The translations under genes were made by a program, and so were the position numbers. The notes below the pieces were generated by a model that was not told the DNA's origin, did not search any database, and saw only the letters and a list, made by a program, of their open reading frames with translations. Shown piece after piece: positions 1 through 7,767 of a stretch of 32,895 nt of DNA. Every line of letters begins with the position of its first letter. The first letter of the stretch is position 1. The stretch spans positions 1 through 32,895 of the forward strand of contig CAKZKU010000129.1 of NCBI GenBank assembly GCA_937124545.1, written 5' to 3'. Source of the DNA: an uncultured Microbacteriaceae bacterium. GTDB lineage: Bacteria; Actinomycetota; Actinomycetes; Actinomycetales; Microbacteriaceae.

Positions 1-1358
1 TTCAAAATGTTCGTCGGGTCAAAAACGGCCTTGATTTCCCGTTGGAGACGCCATTGCTCATCACCCAGCTCGTCTCGGAGCCAGCGGCTCTTGAGAAGCC
101 CCACACCGTGTTCGCCAGTGAGGGTTCCCCCCAGCGCCACCGCTTCGCGGAAAAGGGCGTCGGCGGCTGCCCAAATATGTTCGGGGGCTTCTTCTTCCGG
201 GAAGATGAAGTTGGGGTGCAGGTTTCCATCGCCCGCGTGCGCGACCGTCGGAATTTCCACCTGAAACTCTTCTTCGATGCGTCGGATCGCGTCAAACATG
301 GCCGCTAGTTGTGACCGGGGCACAGCAACGTCCTCGATAAGAACGTTCCCCACTGCCTCCATTGCCGGATGCATCGCTCTACGGAAAGCAATGAGGTCCT
401 CTCGGTCTTGACCGATGTCCACGGTGAGTCCGATCCCCAGCCAGATTTCCGCTATTTCTCGGGCGTCCTGCTCGGCGCTGGGGCCATCGGTTTGTGCAAT
501 CAGGTGGGTCATCCCCAGGGGGAGGTCGGTTCTAGCTAGGTAGCGCGAGATGTGGTCAGCGGCTTTGGCATCCAGCAGCTCCAAGATTGCGGGCCTCGCC
601 CCAGCGGTGATTGTCGCGGCGACAGCGTGAGCTGCCACAGTGGTTTCCGATGTGACCCCGCTGATAGTCCACACGGGGGAGGTGTCCAGGGGTTTAAGCG
701 CTACGGTCGCTTCCGTGATGATTCCCAGAGTCCCCTCGGAGCCAACAAACAATGCAGCAAGGTCAAAGCCGGTGACTCCTTTGACTGTCTTATGACCTAC
801 GCGAATAATTTCGCCACTGGCAAGAACCACGGTGAGATCGAGCACTGCTTCTCGGGTGACGCCGTATTTGACGCAGAGCAGCCCTCCCGCATTGGTGGCG
901 ATGTTGCCTCCCACAGTGGACCAGGCCCGACTCGCCGGGTCTGGCGCGAACCACAAACCGTATTCTTGGGCCGCCTCGTTCAGGTTGGCATTGATGACCC
1001 CAGCCTCGACAATCGCCCAGCGGTCTTCAGCAGAGATTTCCAGAATGCGATTCATCCGCTCGAGGCTCAGCACGATTTCTCCCGGTGAACCGATTGCGCC
1101 CCCGGCGAGGCCGGACCCAGCGCCCCGGGCGACTACTGGCGTCTGAGTCCTGTTGGCGATGCGCAGCACAGTGGCAACATCTTCGGTCGATTCGGCGAAT
1201 ACCACGCACAGGGGATCCCCAGAGCTGCGGTGCCCAGACTTGTCTGCGCGAGTAGCTTCCGTGTCCTCAGGATCGACACTAACTCGGTGCCCCAACGCAT
1301 CCTGAAGCGATGCGAGAGCACCCTGTGTTTCGGCTGGCACAAGACGGTCAGTCTTCAT
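1..1358 (-). CDS. FAD-linked oxidase, GlcD/D-lactate dehydrogenase type (C-terminus cut by left edge)
   Basis: A flavoprotein of the GlcD family, which oxidises a 2-hydroxy acid such as glycolate or D-lactate to the 2-oxo acid. I translated the whole frame: 452 codons with no stop, ending in FDPTNIL, the usual family C-terminus, so only a few residues are missing. The PCMH-type FAD domain shows VVARGAGSGLAGGA (about 76-89) and PDPASRAWSTVGGNIATNAGG (139-159). The C-terminal cap domain carries HAGDGNLHP (about 371-379) and GTLTGEHGVG. The ATG at 1358 has no Shine-Dalgarno (SD) sequence but sits 7 nt after TAGTCT, consistent with a leaderless message. It is transcribed in the same direction as the manA/pfkB pair upstream but has its own -10. 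The exact substrate cannot be told from sequence. Confidence 0.92.
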   Translation of the reverse strand, partial: MKTDRLVPAETQGALASLQDALGHRVSVDPEDTEATRADKSGHRSSGDPLCVVFAESTEDVATVLRIANRTQTPVVARGAGSGLAGGAIGSPGEIVLSLERMNRILEISAEDRWAIVEAGVINANLNEAAQEYGLWFAPDPASRAWSTVGGNIATNAGGLLCVKYGVTREAVLDLTVVLASGEIIRVGHKTVKGVTGFDLAALFVGSEGTLGIITEATVALKPLDTSPVWTISGVTSETTVAAHAVAATITAGARPAILELLDAKAADHISRYLARTDLPLGMTHLIAQTDGPSAEQDAREIAEIWLGIGLTVDIGQDREDLIAFRRAMHPAMEAVGNVLIEDVAVPRSQLAAMFDAIRRIEEEFQVEIPTVAHAGDGNLHPNFIFPEEEAPEHIWAAADALFREAVALGGTLTGEHGVGLLKSRWLRDELGDEQWRLQREIKAVFDPTNIL

Positions 1359-1365
1359 GCTTTTC

Positions 1366-1371
1366 AGACTA
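1366..1371 (-). promoter_or_regulatory. -10 element (TAGTCT) of the GlcD-type oxidase, leaderless spacing
   Basis: TAGTCT on the minus strand ends 7 nt before the ATG at 1358 and there is no SD. No convincing -35 is visible. Confidence 0.4.
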
Positions 1372-1385
1372 CTGATACTGCGCGA

Positions 1386-2366
1386 CTAGGCCACGGGTGG
1401 ACGAGCCACGAGTGCGGGGCCGGTGAGGATGTAATTGCCTGCGGCAAACGGCATCAGTGTCGTAGACCCTGGTAACAGGGTGTGCTGCGTACCGCTCTCG
1501 AGAGTGAGCTCTACGCCATCGTCCAAGGCAATCACTACGGCGAAGCCTGCGGCAATTTCCGTGGGTGATTCGACGCGGTCCAGTCGAAAGAACTTTGCCG
1601 CCTCGGGGGCCAAAGCGTTTCCCGGTTGTCCACCGCGGCGAATGAGCGCCTCCACATTTTCTGCAGACCGCGCAGAGTTCTCGACAGCGGTTAGCGCCAG
1701 TTCAAATCCCAGGTCAAGATGCCCATCTTTCTCACCGTCGAGATCAAAACCTTCCCATTCGAGCAGAATTGACAGGTCTTCGGGTTCCTGGACTTCGGCC
1801 AAAAAGATCCCTGCACCAATGGCGTGTAACACACCGTGGGGCACGAAAACGCAATCACCCGCTTCGACGTGAATTTCGTGCATCAACGGCAACACAGAAC
1901 TGATGTCTTGATCTTTCACCCGAGCTAGCAGGTCGTCGGGAGCGATGTCTGTGGTGAGGGAGAGGTAAACGGTCCCGGGGCTCAGGATGTACCAGGCTTC
2001 CGCTTTGCCGTGAGCAGCGGCGACATGGGTCTGCGCAAAATGCCCGTCGGGGTGCGCATGCACGGGTAGCCGCTGGCCCGCGTCAAGGAGCTTCACGAGC
2101 AGCATGCAGTCGTGTCCGTACCTTGCAACGTGCTCGGGCCCCAGCCAGATTTCGGGTGCACTCGCGATGGCGTCGGCCAGGAGTTCTCCACTTTCCAGAC
2201 GAGTCATTCCCTCGGGCGCCTTGCCGCGGACGCTCGTCGTTGAACCGACCCAGTCTTCTGGTGTGTTTGGCTCGTGTCGTTTAGTCCCGCGGAAAGCAGC
2301 AATCTGTGCTCCGCCATGATAAAACCTGGCGGCCGGTTGGTTGGCGGAGAGTGTGATGGGTTCCAT
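1386..2366 (-). CDS. manA: Class I mannose-6-phosphate isomerase-like protein
   Basis: A zinc-dependent cupin isomerase interconverting mannose 6-phosphate and fructose 6-phosphate or a related sugar phosphate. It is 326 residues from the ATG at 2366, shorter than the roughly 390 residues of E. coli ManA and typical of the compact form. The metal site is visible as LPVHAHPDGH (His103, His105), KAEAWYIL (Glu123) and HGVLHAIG (His181). I prefer the ATG at 2366 over the one at 2372 because AAGGA lies 5 nt upstream of it. The start is 14 nt after the stop of the PfkB kinase, so the two form an operon. Together they suit mannose/fructose entry into glycolysis. The natural substrate might be another aldose phosphate. 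Confidence 0.85.
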   Translation of the reverse strand: MEPITLSANQPAARFYHGGAQIAAFRGTKRHEPNTPEDWVGSTTSVRGKAPEGMTRLESGELLADAIASAPEIWLGPEHVARYGHDCMLLVKLLDAGQRLPVHAHPDGHFAQTHVAAAHGKAEAWYILSPGTVYLSLTTDIAPDDLLARVKDQDISSVLPLMHEIHVEAGDCVFVPHGVLHAIGAGIFLAEVQEPEDLSILLEWEGFDLDGEKDGHLDLGFELALTAVENSARSAENVEALIRRGGQPGNALAPEAAKFFRLDRVESPTEIAAGFAVVIALDDGVELTLESGTQHTLLPGSTTLMPFAAGNYILTGPALVARPPVA

Positions 2367-2380
2367 GGGCATCCTTTTCG

Positions 2381-3418
2381 CTACCGGTTATCGAGGACTG
2401 AGGCGAGTGTGGCGTCGTGGCGCAGGAGATTATCGACGGTGACGCCGCGGCCGTCCATGACCGCGGCGGAGCATGCGACGGCGAGGGACAGAGCCTGCTC
2501 GGGCGTAGCGCCGGCGCACAAACCGTAGAGCAGTCCCGCTGTGCTGGCATCGCCGGTACCGGTGGTGGTCACGGGGTGGGGCACGGGCAGTGGGGCGATC
2601 ATCAATGTTCGGTCTGCCCACAGGTCAGCAAGAGGTTCCAATACTTTCCCGCCCGAGCGCAGGCGCTCGGCGGAAGCCGTTTTGAGATAGAGCCCGTGCT
2701 CGCCGGCAGAAATCACAGCAATCGCAACTCCATCGACGATGAGCTGGTCCGCAAGTCGCTGGACCAACGCTGGCGAATAGGGCTCCTCAATGCGCAGGGC
2801 TGAAGTTAGATCATCCAAGCTCGGGGTGACGATGTCGCTGTGGGAGAACACAGAGGAATAGATAGCCCCCCAATCCAGTTCTCCGACCGCCGAGTGAGGA
2901 TCGACGACCGCGAGATCCAATGAGGTCGTCACGCCTTCTGCGCGGGCACGCGTGAAGAGCTCCTGCAGGGGTGATCCAGAGTTTTCGAGCAGTCCCGGCA
3001 ACAGTGGGGGATACCCGACGTGAAGCACACCGTGGCCGTTGGCACTGACCGAAGCACCATCGAATTCCGCGTTGGCTCCCGTGTGGTGCCAGAACGTTCG
3101 ATCGGTGCCGCTGTGTTCAACAACCAAGCTGTACGACGTTGCGAGCTTTTCCGATACCGCGAGGTGAGGGTCTCGAAATCCTTCTTGAGAAAGTTTTGCC
3201 AGCAGAAGGCGCCCCAGCTCGTCATCTCCGACAGTTCCGTAGGGAACCGTCTTGATTCCTAGGTTGGTTAGTGCCGTGCCGGTGTTCGCAACGGCGCCGC
3301 CCAGGCTGATGGACAGTGGCCCCACTTCGATAAGAGCACCTGGATCGATTCGTGCCTTATCCGCGAGCAGTGGCGTCACATCGAGGCAGATGTGCCCTGC
3401 AACAGCAATGGAGTGCAC
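2381..3418 (-). CDS. PfkB-family carbohydrate kinase
   Basis: An ATP-dependent sugar kinase of the PfkB/ribokinase family, 345 residues. The N-terminal signature SLGGAVANTGTAL (38-50) holds the sugar-binding Gly pair. The C-terminal anion-hole motif is TTTGTGDAS (284-292), with Asp290 as the catalytic base; the usual GAGD reads GTGD here. Start is the GTG at 3418 with the strong SD GGGAGG 5 nt away. It heads the operon with the ManA-like isomerase and is divergent from the aldolase operon across a 134-nt gap. FrcBCA-type importers are often linked to fructokinases, so fructose is one candidate substrate. A cyclic-polyol or 2-keto-sugar substrate is equally possible from sequence alone. Confidence 0.85.
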   Translation of the reverse strand: MHSIAVAGHICLDVTPLLADKARIDPGALIEVGPLSISLGGAVANTGTALTNLGIKTVPYGTVGDDELGRLLLAKLSQEGFRDPHLAVSEKLATSYSLVVEHSGTDRTFWHHTGANAEFDGASVSANGHGVLHVGYPPLLPGLLENSGSPLQELFTRARAEGVTTSLDLAVVDPHSAVGELDWGAIYSSVFSHSDIVTPSLDDLTSALRIEEPYSPALVQRLADQLIVDGVAIAVISAGEHGLYLKTASAERLRSGGKVLEPLADLWADRTLMIAPLPVPHPVTTTGTGDASTAGLLYGLCAGATPEQALSLAVACSAAVMDGRGVTVDNLLRHDATLASVLDNR

Positions 3419-3552
3419 GCTTTCCTCCCATTTTTCGCCAAGGGACCAGGTTCTGCCTCAGCTCGACAACCGTATCCCAGCGGATAAACTCTGACACATC
3501 TGGGGCCTGGTTTCGATGCCACCCTGTTCGGTCACGAAGGAGATCTAACGCC
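3419..3552. promoter_or_regulatory. Divergent control region, PfkB kinase / aldolase operons
   Basis: This 134-nt gap serves two operons. Toward the aldolase, TCGACA (3463-3468), a 16-nt spacer and TAAACT (3485-3490) form a fair sigma-70-type promoter. The aldolase SD GAAGGAG lies at its right end and the kinase SD at its left end. An imperfect inverted repeat, CCAGG-N5-CCTCA, is at 3446-3460. No regulator gene is nearby. Confidence 0.35.
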
Positions 3553-4398
3553 ATGTCACAGTTCCGCCTTAATCGACTTTTCAACCCGGACTCGGGTCGC
3601 GCCCTGGATGTCGCAGTGGATCACGGGTTTTTTGGTGAGCCTTCATTTATTGCGGGTATCGAAAACATGAATTCCGTTGTCGGCACTCTCGTGAAAGCCA
3701 ACCCTGATGCGGTTCAGCTCACCATCGGACAGGCCCGTATCCTGCAGAGCTTCCCGGGCAAACACAAGCCCGCACTGGTTTTGCGAACCGATGTGGCCAA
3801 TGTCTACGGCAACCCCTTGGATGAGCACATTTTCAGCCACCACCTTCCCCACGCCATCGAAGAAGCGGTTCGACTAGACGCGGTGGCTGTCTGCGCGAAT
3901 TTGATGCATCTGCCCGGTCGCCCCGAAATACGCGAAGCCAATATTCGCTCCATCATGGCGTTGCGTGAACGGGCCACCCAGTTCGGAATGCCGTTGATGA
4001 TTGAGCCGCTGGTGATGAGAGATAACGCCGAGGCCGGTGGTGGGTACATGGTCGATGGCGACACCAGCAAGATTGTCACCCTGGTTCGTCAAGCAACGGA
4101 GCTCGGTGCTGACTTGATCAAGGCTGACCCCACCGACAACGTCGCTGATTACGACAAAGTGATTGCCGTCGCTGGTGACGTGCCGGTCCTCGTCCGAGGA
4201 GGAGGCCGTGTCGACGACCGGACGCTGTTGGAGAGGACCGTGGCGGTCCTGGAACGCGGCGCAAGCGGCATTGTTTATGGACGAAACATTGTCCAGCATC
4301 CGAATCCCGCTGGGATAACTGCCGCTCTTATGGCGATTCTGCACCGGAACGCTGGAGTTGATGAGGCACTAGCTCTCATAGAACCGAGCTCTTCGTGA
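3553..4398 (+). CDS. DhnA/FbaB/LsrF-type class I aldolase
   Basis: A TIM-barrel Schiff-base aldolase of the DhnA type, which cleaves or condenses phosphorylated ketoses; relatives include FbaB and LsrF. It is 281 residues from the ATG at 3553, which has GAAGGAG about 10 nt upstream; the frame stays open further upstream without a better start. The Schiff-base lysine is Lys190 in ADLIKADPT. The substrate loop VAVDHGFFGEP (20-30) has the family Asp-His-Gly. The C-terminal phosphate grip shows VRGGGR (214-219) and GIVYGRNIVQH (239-249). It is first in an operon with two Gfo/Idh/MocA dehydrogenases, so it probably cleaves a phosphorylated keto product. Fructose-bisphosphate aldolase activity is possible but not assured. 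Confidence 0.85.
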   Translation: MSQFRLNRLFNPDSGRALDVAVDHGFFGEPSFIAGIENMNSVVGTLVKANPDAVQLTIGQARILQSFPGKHKPALVLRTDVANVYGNPLDEHIFSHHLPHAIEEAVRLDAVAVCANLMHLPGRPEIREANIRSIMALRERATQFGMPLMIEPLVMRDNAEAGGGYMVDGDTSKIVTLVRQATELGADLIKADPTDNVADYDKVIAVAGDVPVLVRGGGRVDDRTLLERTVAVLERGASGIVYGRNIVQHPNPAGITAALMAILHRNAGVDEALALIEPSSS

Positions 4399-5543
4399 CC
4401 CCCCGGATCGTCAATGTCGCGATCATCGGAGGCGGCCTCATGGGCCGTGAAGTTGCTGCAGCGCTGCAGCGTTGGCCCTCACTCATTGATCACCCCGTGC
4501 GACCGCAGCTCACCGCAGTGTGTGACATCAACGAAGCGGCTTTGGGATGGTTTGACCAGATCGTCTCGGTGGCCACCAAAGTTACGGACTACCGCCAATT
4601 ACTGGATGACCCTTCGATTGACGTCATTTACGTCGCTGTTCGTCACGATCTGCACGAGAGCATTTATCGCGAGGTAATCGCCGCGGGTAAGGGCCTTCTC
4701 GCAGAAAAACCTTTTGGCATCGATGAGGCCGCCGCCAAGTCAATCGTGGCCGCTGTCGAGGAGCATCCAGAGAGTTTCGTTCGATGCTCCAGCGAGATGC
4801 CATTTTTCCCAGGGGCTCAGATGGCCCTCAATTACGTGCGCAGCGGCGCGCTGGGCACGATTATTGAGGCCCGCAGTAGCTTCCTCCATTCCAGTGACTT
4901 AGACCCCGCGAAGCCGATTGGCTGGAAGCGGCAAAACAAGTACTGCGGAGAAGCGGGGGTGCTCAACGATTTGGGGATGCATACCTGGCATGTTCCCCTC
5001 CGGCTGGGTTGGGTTCCAGACCAGGTGTTTGGTGTCTTCCAAAACATCGTGCCCGAGCGGCCAGGCCCGGACGGGTCGGTGGTGGAGTGCGACACCTGGG
5101 AAAACGTTGTTCTTCACAGCTGGGCAAGCCACGAGGGGGTAGCTTTCCCGCTAACAACGGAAACCAAACGGATTGCCCCGGGCGAAAAAAACACCTGGGT
5201 TTTTGAGGCAATCGGTATGAACGGCGGGGTCCGCTTCAGCACCAAAAACCCTAAGTTGGTGGAGGTTTTCGATGTCGTTGATGTGCCGGGCCAGGGTCGC
5301 GAACAGGTCTGGCAGCACATTGATTCAGGCAGTCAGTCGGTATGGCCGACTGTGACCGGACCGATTTTCGAATTTGGCTTCTCCGATTCGATACTCCAGA
5401 TGTGGGCTGCCTACCTCGCTGAGCGAGAGGGGCTGCTGGGTGATCGTTTTGGCTGCGTCACCCCGCACGAAGCATTGGAGACACACAGGATTTATCGAGA
5501 AGCGAGAGACTCGGTTGCTTCTCGGTTGGGAGCGACCGACTGA
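4395..5543 (+). CDS. Gfo/Idh/MocA-family oxidoreductase (first of three)
   Basis: An NAD(P)-dependent sugar or polyol dehydrogenase, 382 residues. The Rossmann fold opens with NVAIIGGGLMG (7-17). The conserved EKP motif at 103-105 gives catalytic Lys104, and the second domain shows LNDLGMHTWH (189-198), where Asp191 and His195 fit the family's active-site Asp/His. The GTG start shares GTGA with the aldolase stop, a 4-nt overlap implying translational coupling and matched stoichiometry. The protein is longer than IolG and has insertions between EKP and the C-terminus, so it belongs to a different subgroup from its neighbour. Substrate unknown; by context it prepares a keto compound for the aldolase, or handles its product. 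Confidence 0.88.
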   Translation: MTPRIVNVAIIGGGLMGREVAAALQRWPSLIDHPVRPQLTAVCDINEAALGWFDQIVSVATKVTDYRQLLDDPSIDVIYVAVRHDLHESIYREVIAAGKGLLAEKPFGIDEAAAKSIVAAVEEHPESFVRCSSEMPFFPGAQMALNYVRSGALGTIIEARSSFLHSSDLDPAKPIGWKRQNKYCGEAGVLNDLGMHTWHVPLRLGWVPDQVFGVFQNIVPERPGPDGSVVECDTWENVVLHSWASHEGVAFPLTTETKRIAPGEKNTWVFEAIGMNGGVRFSTKNPKLVEVFDVVDVPGQGREQVWQHIDSGSQSVWPTVTGPIFEFGFSDSILQMWAAYLAEREGLLGDRFGCVTPHEALETHRIYREARDSVASRLGATD

Positions 5544-5575
5544 GGCCCACAACTGCTGCGGGGTGCAGTTCGGTT

Positions 5576-5604
5576 TGAACCAATCGGTAGTCTGTCCGGA
5601 TAAC
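5576..5604 (+). promoter_or_regulatory. Putative internal promoter before the IolG-like gene
   Basis: TTGAAC (5576-5581), a 17-nt spacer and GATAAC (5599-5604), each four of six to consensus, lie in the 78-nt gap between two dehydrogenase genes. AGGAG at 5611-5615 is the SD of the next gene. The second Gfo/Idh/MocA gene may be transcribed independently of the aldolase operon. Confidence 0.4.
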
Positions 5605-5621
5605 TCGAAGAGGAGCCTTAG

Positions 5622-6602
5622 GTGACAACTAGCAATTTGAACATCGGTGTCGTCGGAGCAGGCGTCATGGGCTCCGGACACCTTGAATACCTTTCGCAAG
5701 AAGTTTCCGGTGTGACGGTTGCTGCCGTGGCCGAGCCGGATCAGGCTCTACGGCGCAGTGTCCTCGAGCAGTGGGGGATTGCCTGTGCAGAATTTGGGGC
5801 CCTCGAAGAGATGCTCGATGGGGCCGAGTTGGACGGTGTGGTCATCGCCTCACCTGACCGTTTTCACGCCGAGAGCATCAAGTTGTGTTTATCCCGCGGG
5901 ATGCCGGCGCTGTGCGAAAAACCCTTGGCGCAAACTCTCCAGGACGGCGAGGAGCTCGCTGAGCTTGCTCAGGTGTCCCTGAGCGAGACGGGGCGGCCTC
6001 TCATCCACCTGGGATTTATGCGCAGGTTTGACCCTCCGTTCGTTGAGGTGAAAAAACTTATTCAATCCGGCGACCTCGGGTCTGTTCTGTACATCAATGC
6101 CTCGACGCGCAATGTTGCCTCGCCGGGAATCACGAGCGATGAGCTTCTCACGAACATCGCCATCCATGAGGTCGATACCCTGCGGTGGCTGCTCGAGGAC
6201 GAGTGGGCGAAGCTGAGTGTTCTCAGCGGCAGGCCCACCTCAGCAGCCCCGGAAAACACGCGAGATCCCATCGTCCTGACCGGCACCACCGAGGCAGGCG
6301 TGATGATTGTGGCGGACATTTTTGCCAACAACTCGTATGGGTATGACGTTCGGTGCGAACTCACGTTCGAGCGCGGCGTTGTCCGGGTGGGAATTTGGGG
6401 TGATGTTTCGATTGTCCAGAATCATGAACACCCCGCGCATCCCGCTTTTGCTCTGGGGGAGAACTGGATTGCCCGTTTCCGTCAGGCCTACATTGACGAG
6501 CTCAAGGCGTGGACCAACACTCTGAGGGGGATCCCCTCTACCGAGTTAGCCACCATTGATGACGGACTTCGCGCACTCCAGGTGTTGAACTGGGTGGTTT
6601 AG
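5622..6602 (+). CDS. Gfo/Idh/MocA-family oxidoreductase, inositol 2-dehydrogenase-like
   Basis: An NAD(P)-dependent dehydrogenase, 326 residues, closest by motif to IolG-type inositol 2-dehydrogenases. Rossmann motif IGVVGAGVMGSGH (8-20); CEKPLA gives Lys100; GFMRRFDPPF (131-140) is the typical IolG-like strand; AIHEVDTLRWLL (180-191) carries the active-site His182. Start is GTG at 5622 with AGGAG 6 nt upstream. Its stop overlaps the stop of the convergent third dehydrogenase by 4 nt (6599-6602). No iolB, iolD or iolE is present, so the ordinary inositol pathway is not encoded here. The substrate may be a cyclitol or an aldose. Confidence 0.87.
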   Translation: MTTSNLNIGVVGAGVMGSGHLEYLSQEVSGVTVAAVAEPDQALRRSVLEQWGIACAEFGALEEMLDGAELDGVVIASPDRFHAESIKLCLSRGMPALCEKPLAQTLQDGEELAELAQVSLSETGRPLIHLGFMRRFDPPFVEVKKLIQSGDLGSVLYINASTRNVASPGITSDELLTNIAIHEVDTLRWLLEDEWAKLSVLSGRPTSAAPENTRDPIVLTGTTEAGVMIVADIFANNSYGYDVRCELTFERGVVRVGIWGDVSIVQNHEHPAHPAFALGENWIARFRQAYIDELKAWTNTLRGIPSTELATIDDGLRALQVLNWVV

Positions 6603-7630
6603 CCCTGGGCCAAGCTGGGGTGTGAGCCAAGTTGGCGGCACACTTCCTCGGCGACCTCGATGTTGGTGACGATCTCCTCGTGGGTGTGCACCGGTGACTC
6701 ACTCAAGCCCTGACTGACGTAGTACGCGAACCATTCAGCCTGGTAGTACAGGCCTGAATGACCGTTTACATCGGTCCCATCGGACCAGCTTTCTTCTGTT
6801 TGGTACAGCTCCTTGTCGGAGAGGCGCAGCGTTGTGGGAACAAAAAACGGGTGATCGAGGGTGAGGGCTTTGTGCTCTCCGGAGATAGTGGCTTGGCAAG
6901 GGAAGGTTGCGACACCCGAGATGACCAGCGTCGCAATCGCGCCAGAGGGGTATTCGAGGCGAACCAGCGATTCTTCGTCGAGCCCGTCCTTTGTGCATCG
7001 CCCTGAGGCGGTGATCGTCGATGGCTTCCCAAAAGCTTCGTACGCCAGGGCAATCGGGTAGATCCCCATGTCGTAGGTGATTCCGCCGGTGCCTGACTGC
7101 CACAGTCGATCGATCCCTCGATTATCAACCGCAAAACTGGCGAGCAGGCCCTCCGGAGCGCCAAACTCGTTGGAGTCCAGAATCTGCCGGATAACGCTGG
7201 ACTGCGGTAGGTAGCGAGTCCACATGGCTTCGGTCATGAAGAGTCCCTTGCTGCGGGCCAGCGCCAAGGTCTCTTGACACCGGTCCGATGAATAGTGCAG
7301 GGGCTTTTCCACCAGGACATGCTTGCCGGCATTGAGCGCAGCTTCAGCAAGGTCAAGGTGGCCGTCGATGTGATTGGCGATGTAGACGGCATCAACCGTG
7401 TCTGACTGGAACATTTCGTCGTACGAGCCAAAAGTGTTCTCGATCGCGTACTGCTTGGCGAAGGCTTGAGCGCGTTCTATCGAACGCGAAGCAACGGCAG
7501 CGATTCGCTGTGACCCATAGCTGGTGACCGCTGCCGCGAAAATGCTAGCGATTTCTCCGGGAGCAGCAATGCCCCAGTTTAGGGAGGGGATGGCGTCTTT
7601 GGGCAGTTCGACAGGGGAGGGAAAGTTCAT
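6599..7630 (-). CDS. Gfo/Idh/MocA-family oxidoreductase, dihydrodiol dehydrogenase-like
   Basis: The third dehydrogenase of this superfamily, 343 residues from the ATG at 7630. It belongs to a different branch: the dinucleotide motif is GIAAPGEIA and it has EAMWTRYLP, as in the dimeric dihydrodiol dehydrogenase / xylose dehydrogenase branch. LVEKPLHYS carries the catalytic lysine, and GGITYDMGIYPIALAYEAFG the C-terminal family motif. Members usually oxidise aldoses such as D-xylose with NADP. I prefer the ATG at 7630 over the upstream ATG at 7648 because TACCCT lies 6 nt upstream with no SD (leaderless pattern). It stands alone, divergent from the xylulokinase. Oxidation of a pentose is plausible, but no lactonase is nearby. 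Confidence 0.86.
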   Translation of the reverse strand: MNFPSPVELPKDAIPSLNWGIAAPGEIASIFAAAVTSYGSQRIAAVASRSIERAQAFAKQYAIENTFGSYDEMFQSDTVDAVYIANHIDGHLDLAEAALNAGKHVLVEKPLHYSSDRCQETLALARSKGLFMTEAMWTRYLPQSSVIRQILDSNEFGAPEGLLASFAVDNRGIDRLWQSGTGGITYDMGIYPIALAYEAFGKPSTITASGRCTKDGLDEESLVRLEYPSGAIATLVISGVATFPCQATISGEHKALTLDHPFFVPTTLRLSDKELYQTEESWSDGTDVNGHSGLYYQAEWFAYYVSQGLSESPVHTHEEIVTNIEVAEEVCRQLGSHPSLAQG

Positions 7631-7636
7631 GGTGAG

Positions 7637-7642
7637 AGGGTA
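7637..7642 (-). promoter_or_regulatory. -10 element (TACCCT) of the third Gfo/Idh/MocA gene
   Basis: TACCCT on the minus strand ends 6 nt before the ATG at 7630. It decides the start choice, since the alternative ATG at 7648 would lie upstream of it. Confidence 0.35.
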
Positions 7643-7683
7643 CTCCATCGTCGAAGGCCCCTAATTGGTGGGCGCGAGAACTA

Positions 7684-7693
7684 AGGCATGCCT
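7684..7693. promoter_or_regulatory. Perfect 10-bp palindrome AGGCATGCCT in a divergent gap
   Basis: The palindrome sits between the third dehydrogenase (-) and the first xylulokinase (+), about 75 nt before the xylulokinase start. A TAGCAT -10-like hexamer follows at 7728-7733. It may be an operator half for a local sugar regulator. A 10-bp palindrome can occur by chance. Confidence 0.25.
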
Positions 7694-7767
7694 GCGCCAC
7701 AAGCCTCGCTGGCCCGTGATGGTTGGCTAGCATGTGGGAACGAACCGCCCGAAGGAGCCGAGGCCCT

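Noticed and set aside
552..1146. Plus-strand ORFs of 178 and 104 codons opposite the FAD oxidase
   Set aside because: They are antisense shadows: the minus-strand frame is open across the whole region and encodes unmistakable GlcD-family motifs.
3874..4344. 156-codon minus-strand ORF opposite the aldolase
   Set aside because: The plus frame has the Schiff-base lysine and family motifs; the minus translation shows nothing recognisable and no start signal.
3553..6602. myo-Inositol catabolic (iol) operon
   Set aside because: Only an IolG-like dehydrogenase fits; iolB, iolC with its fused domain, iolD and iolE are missing.
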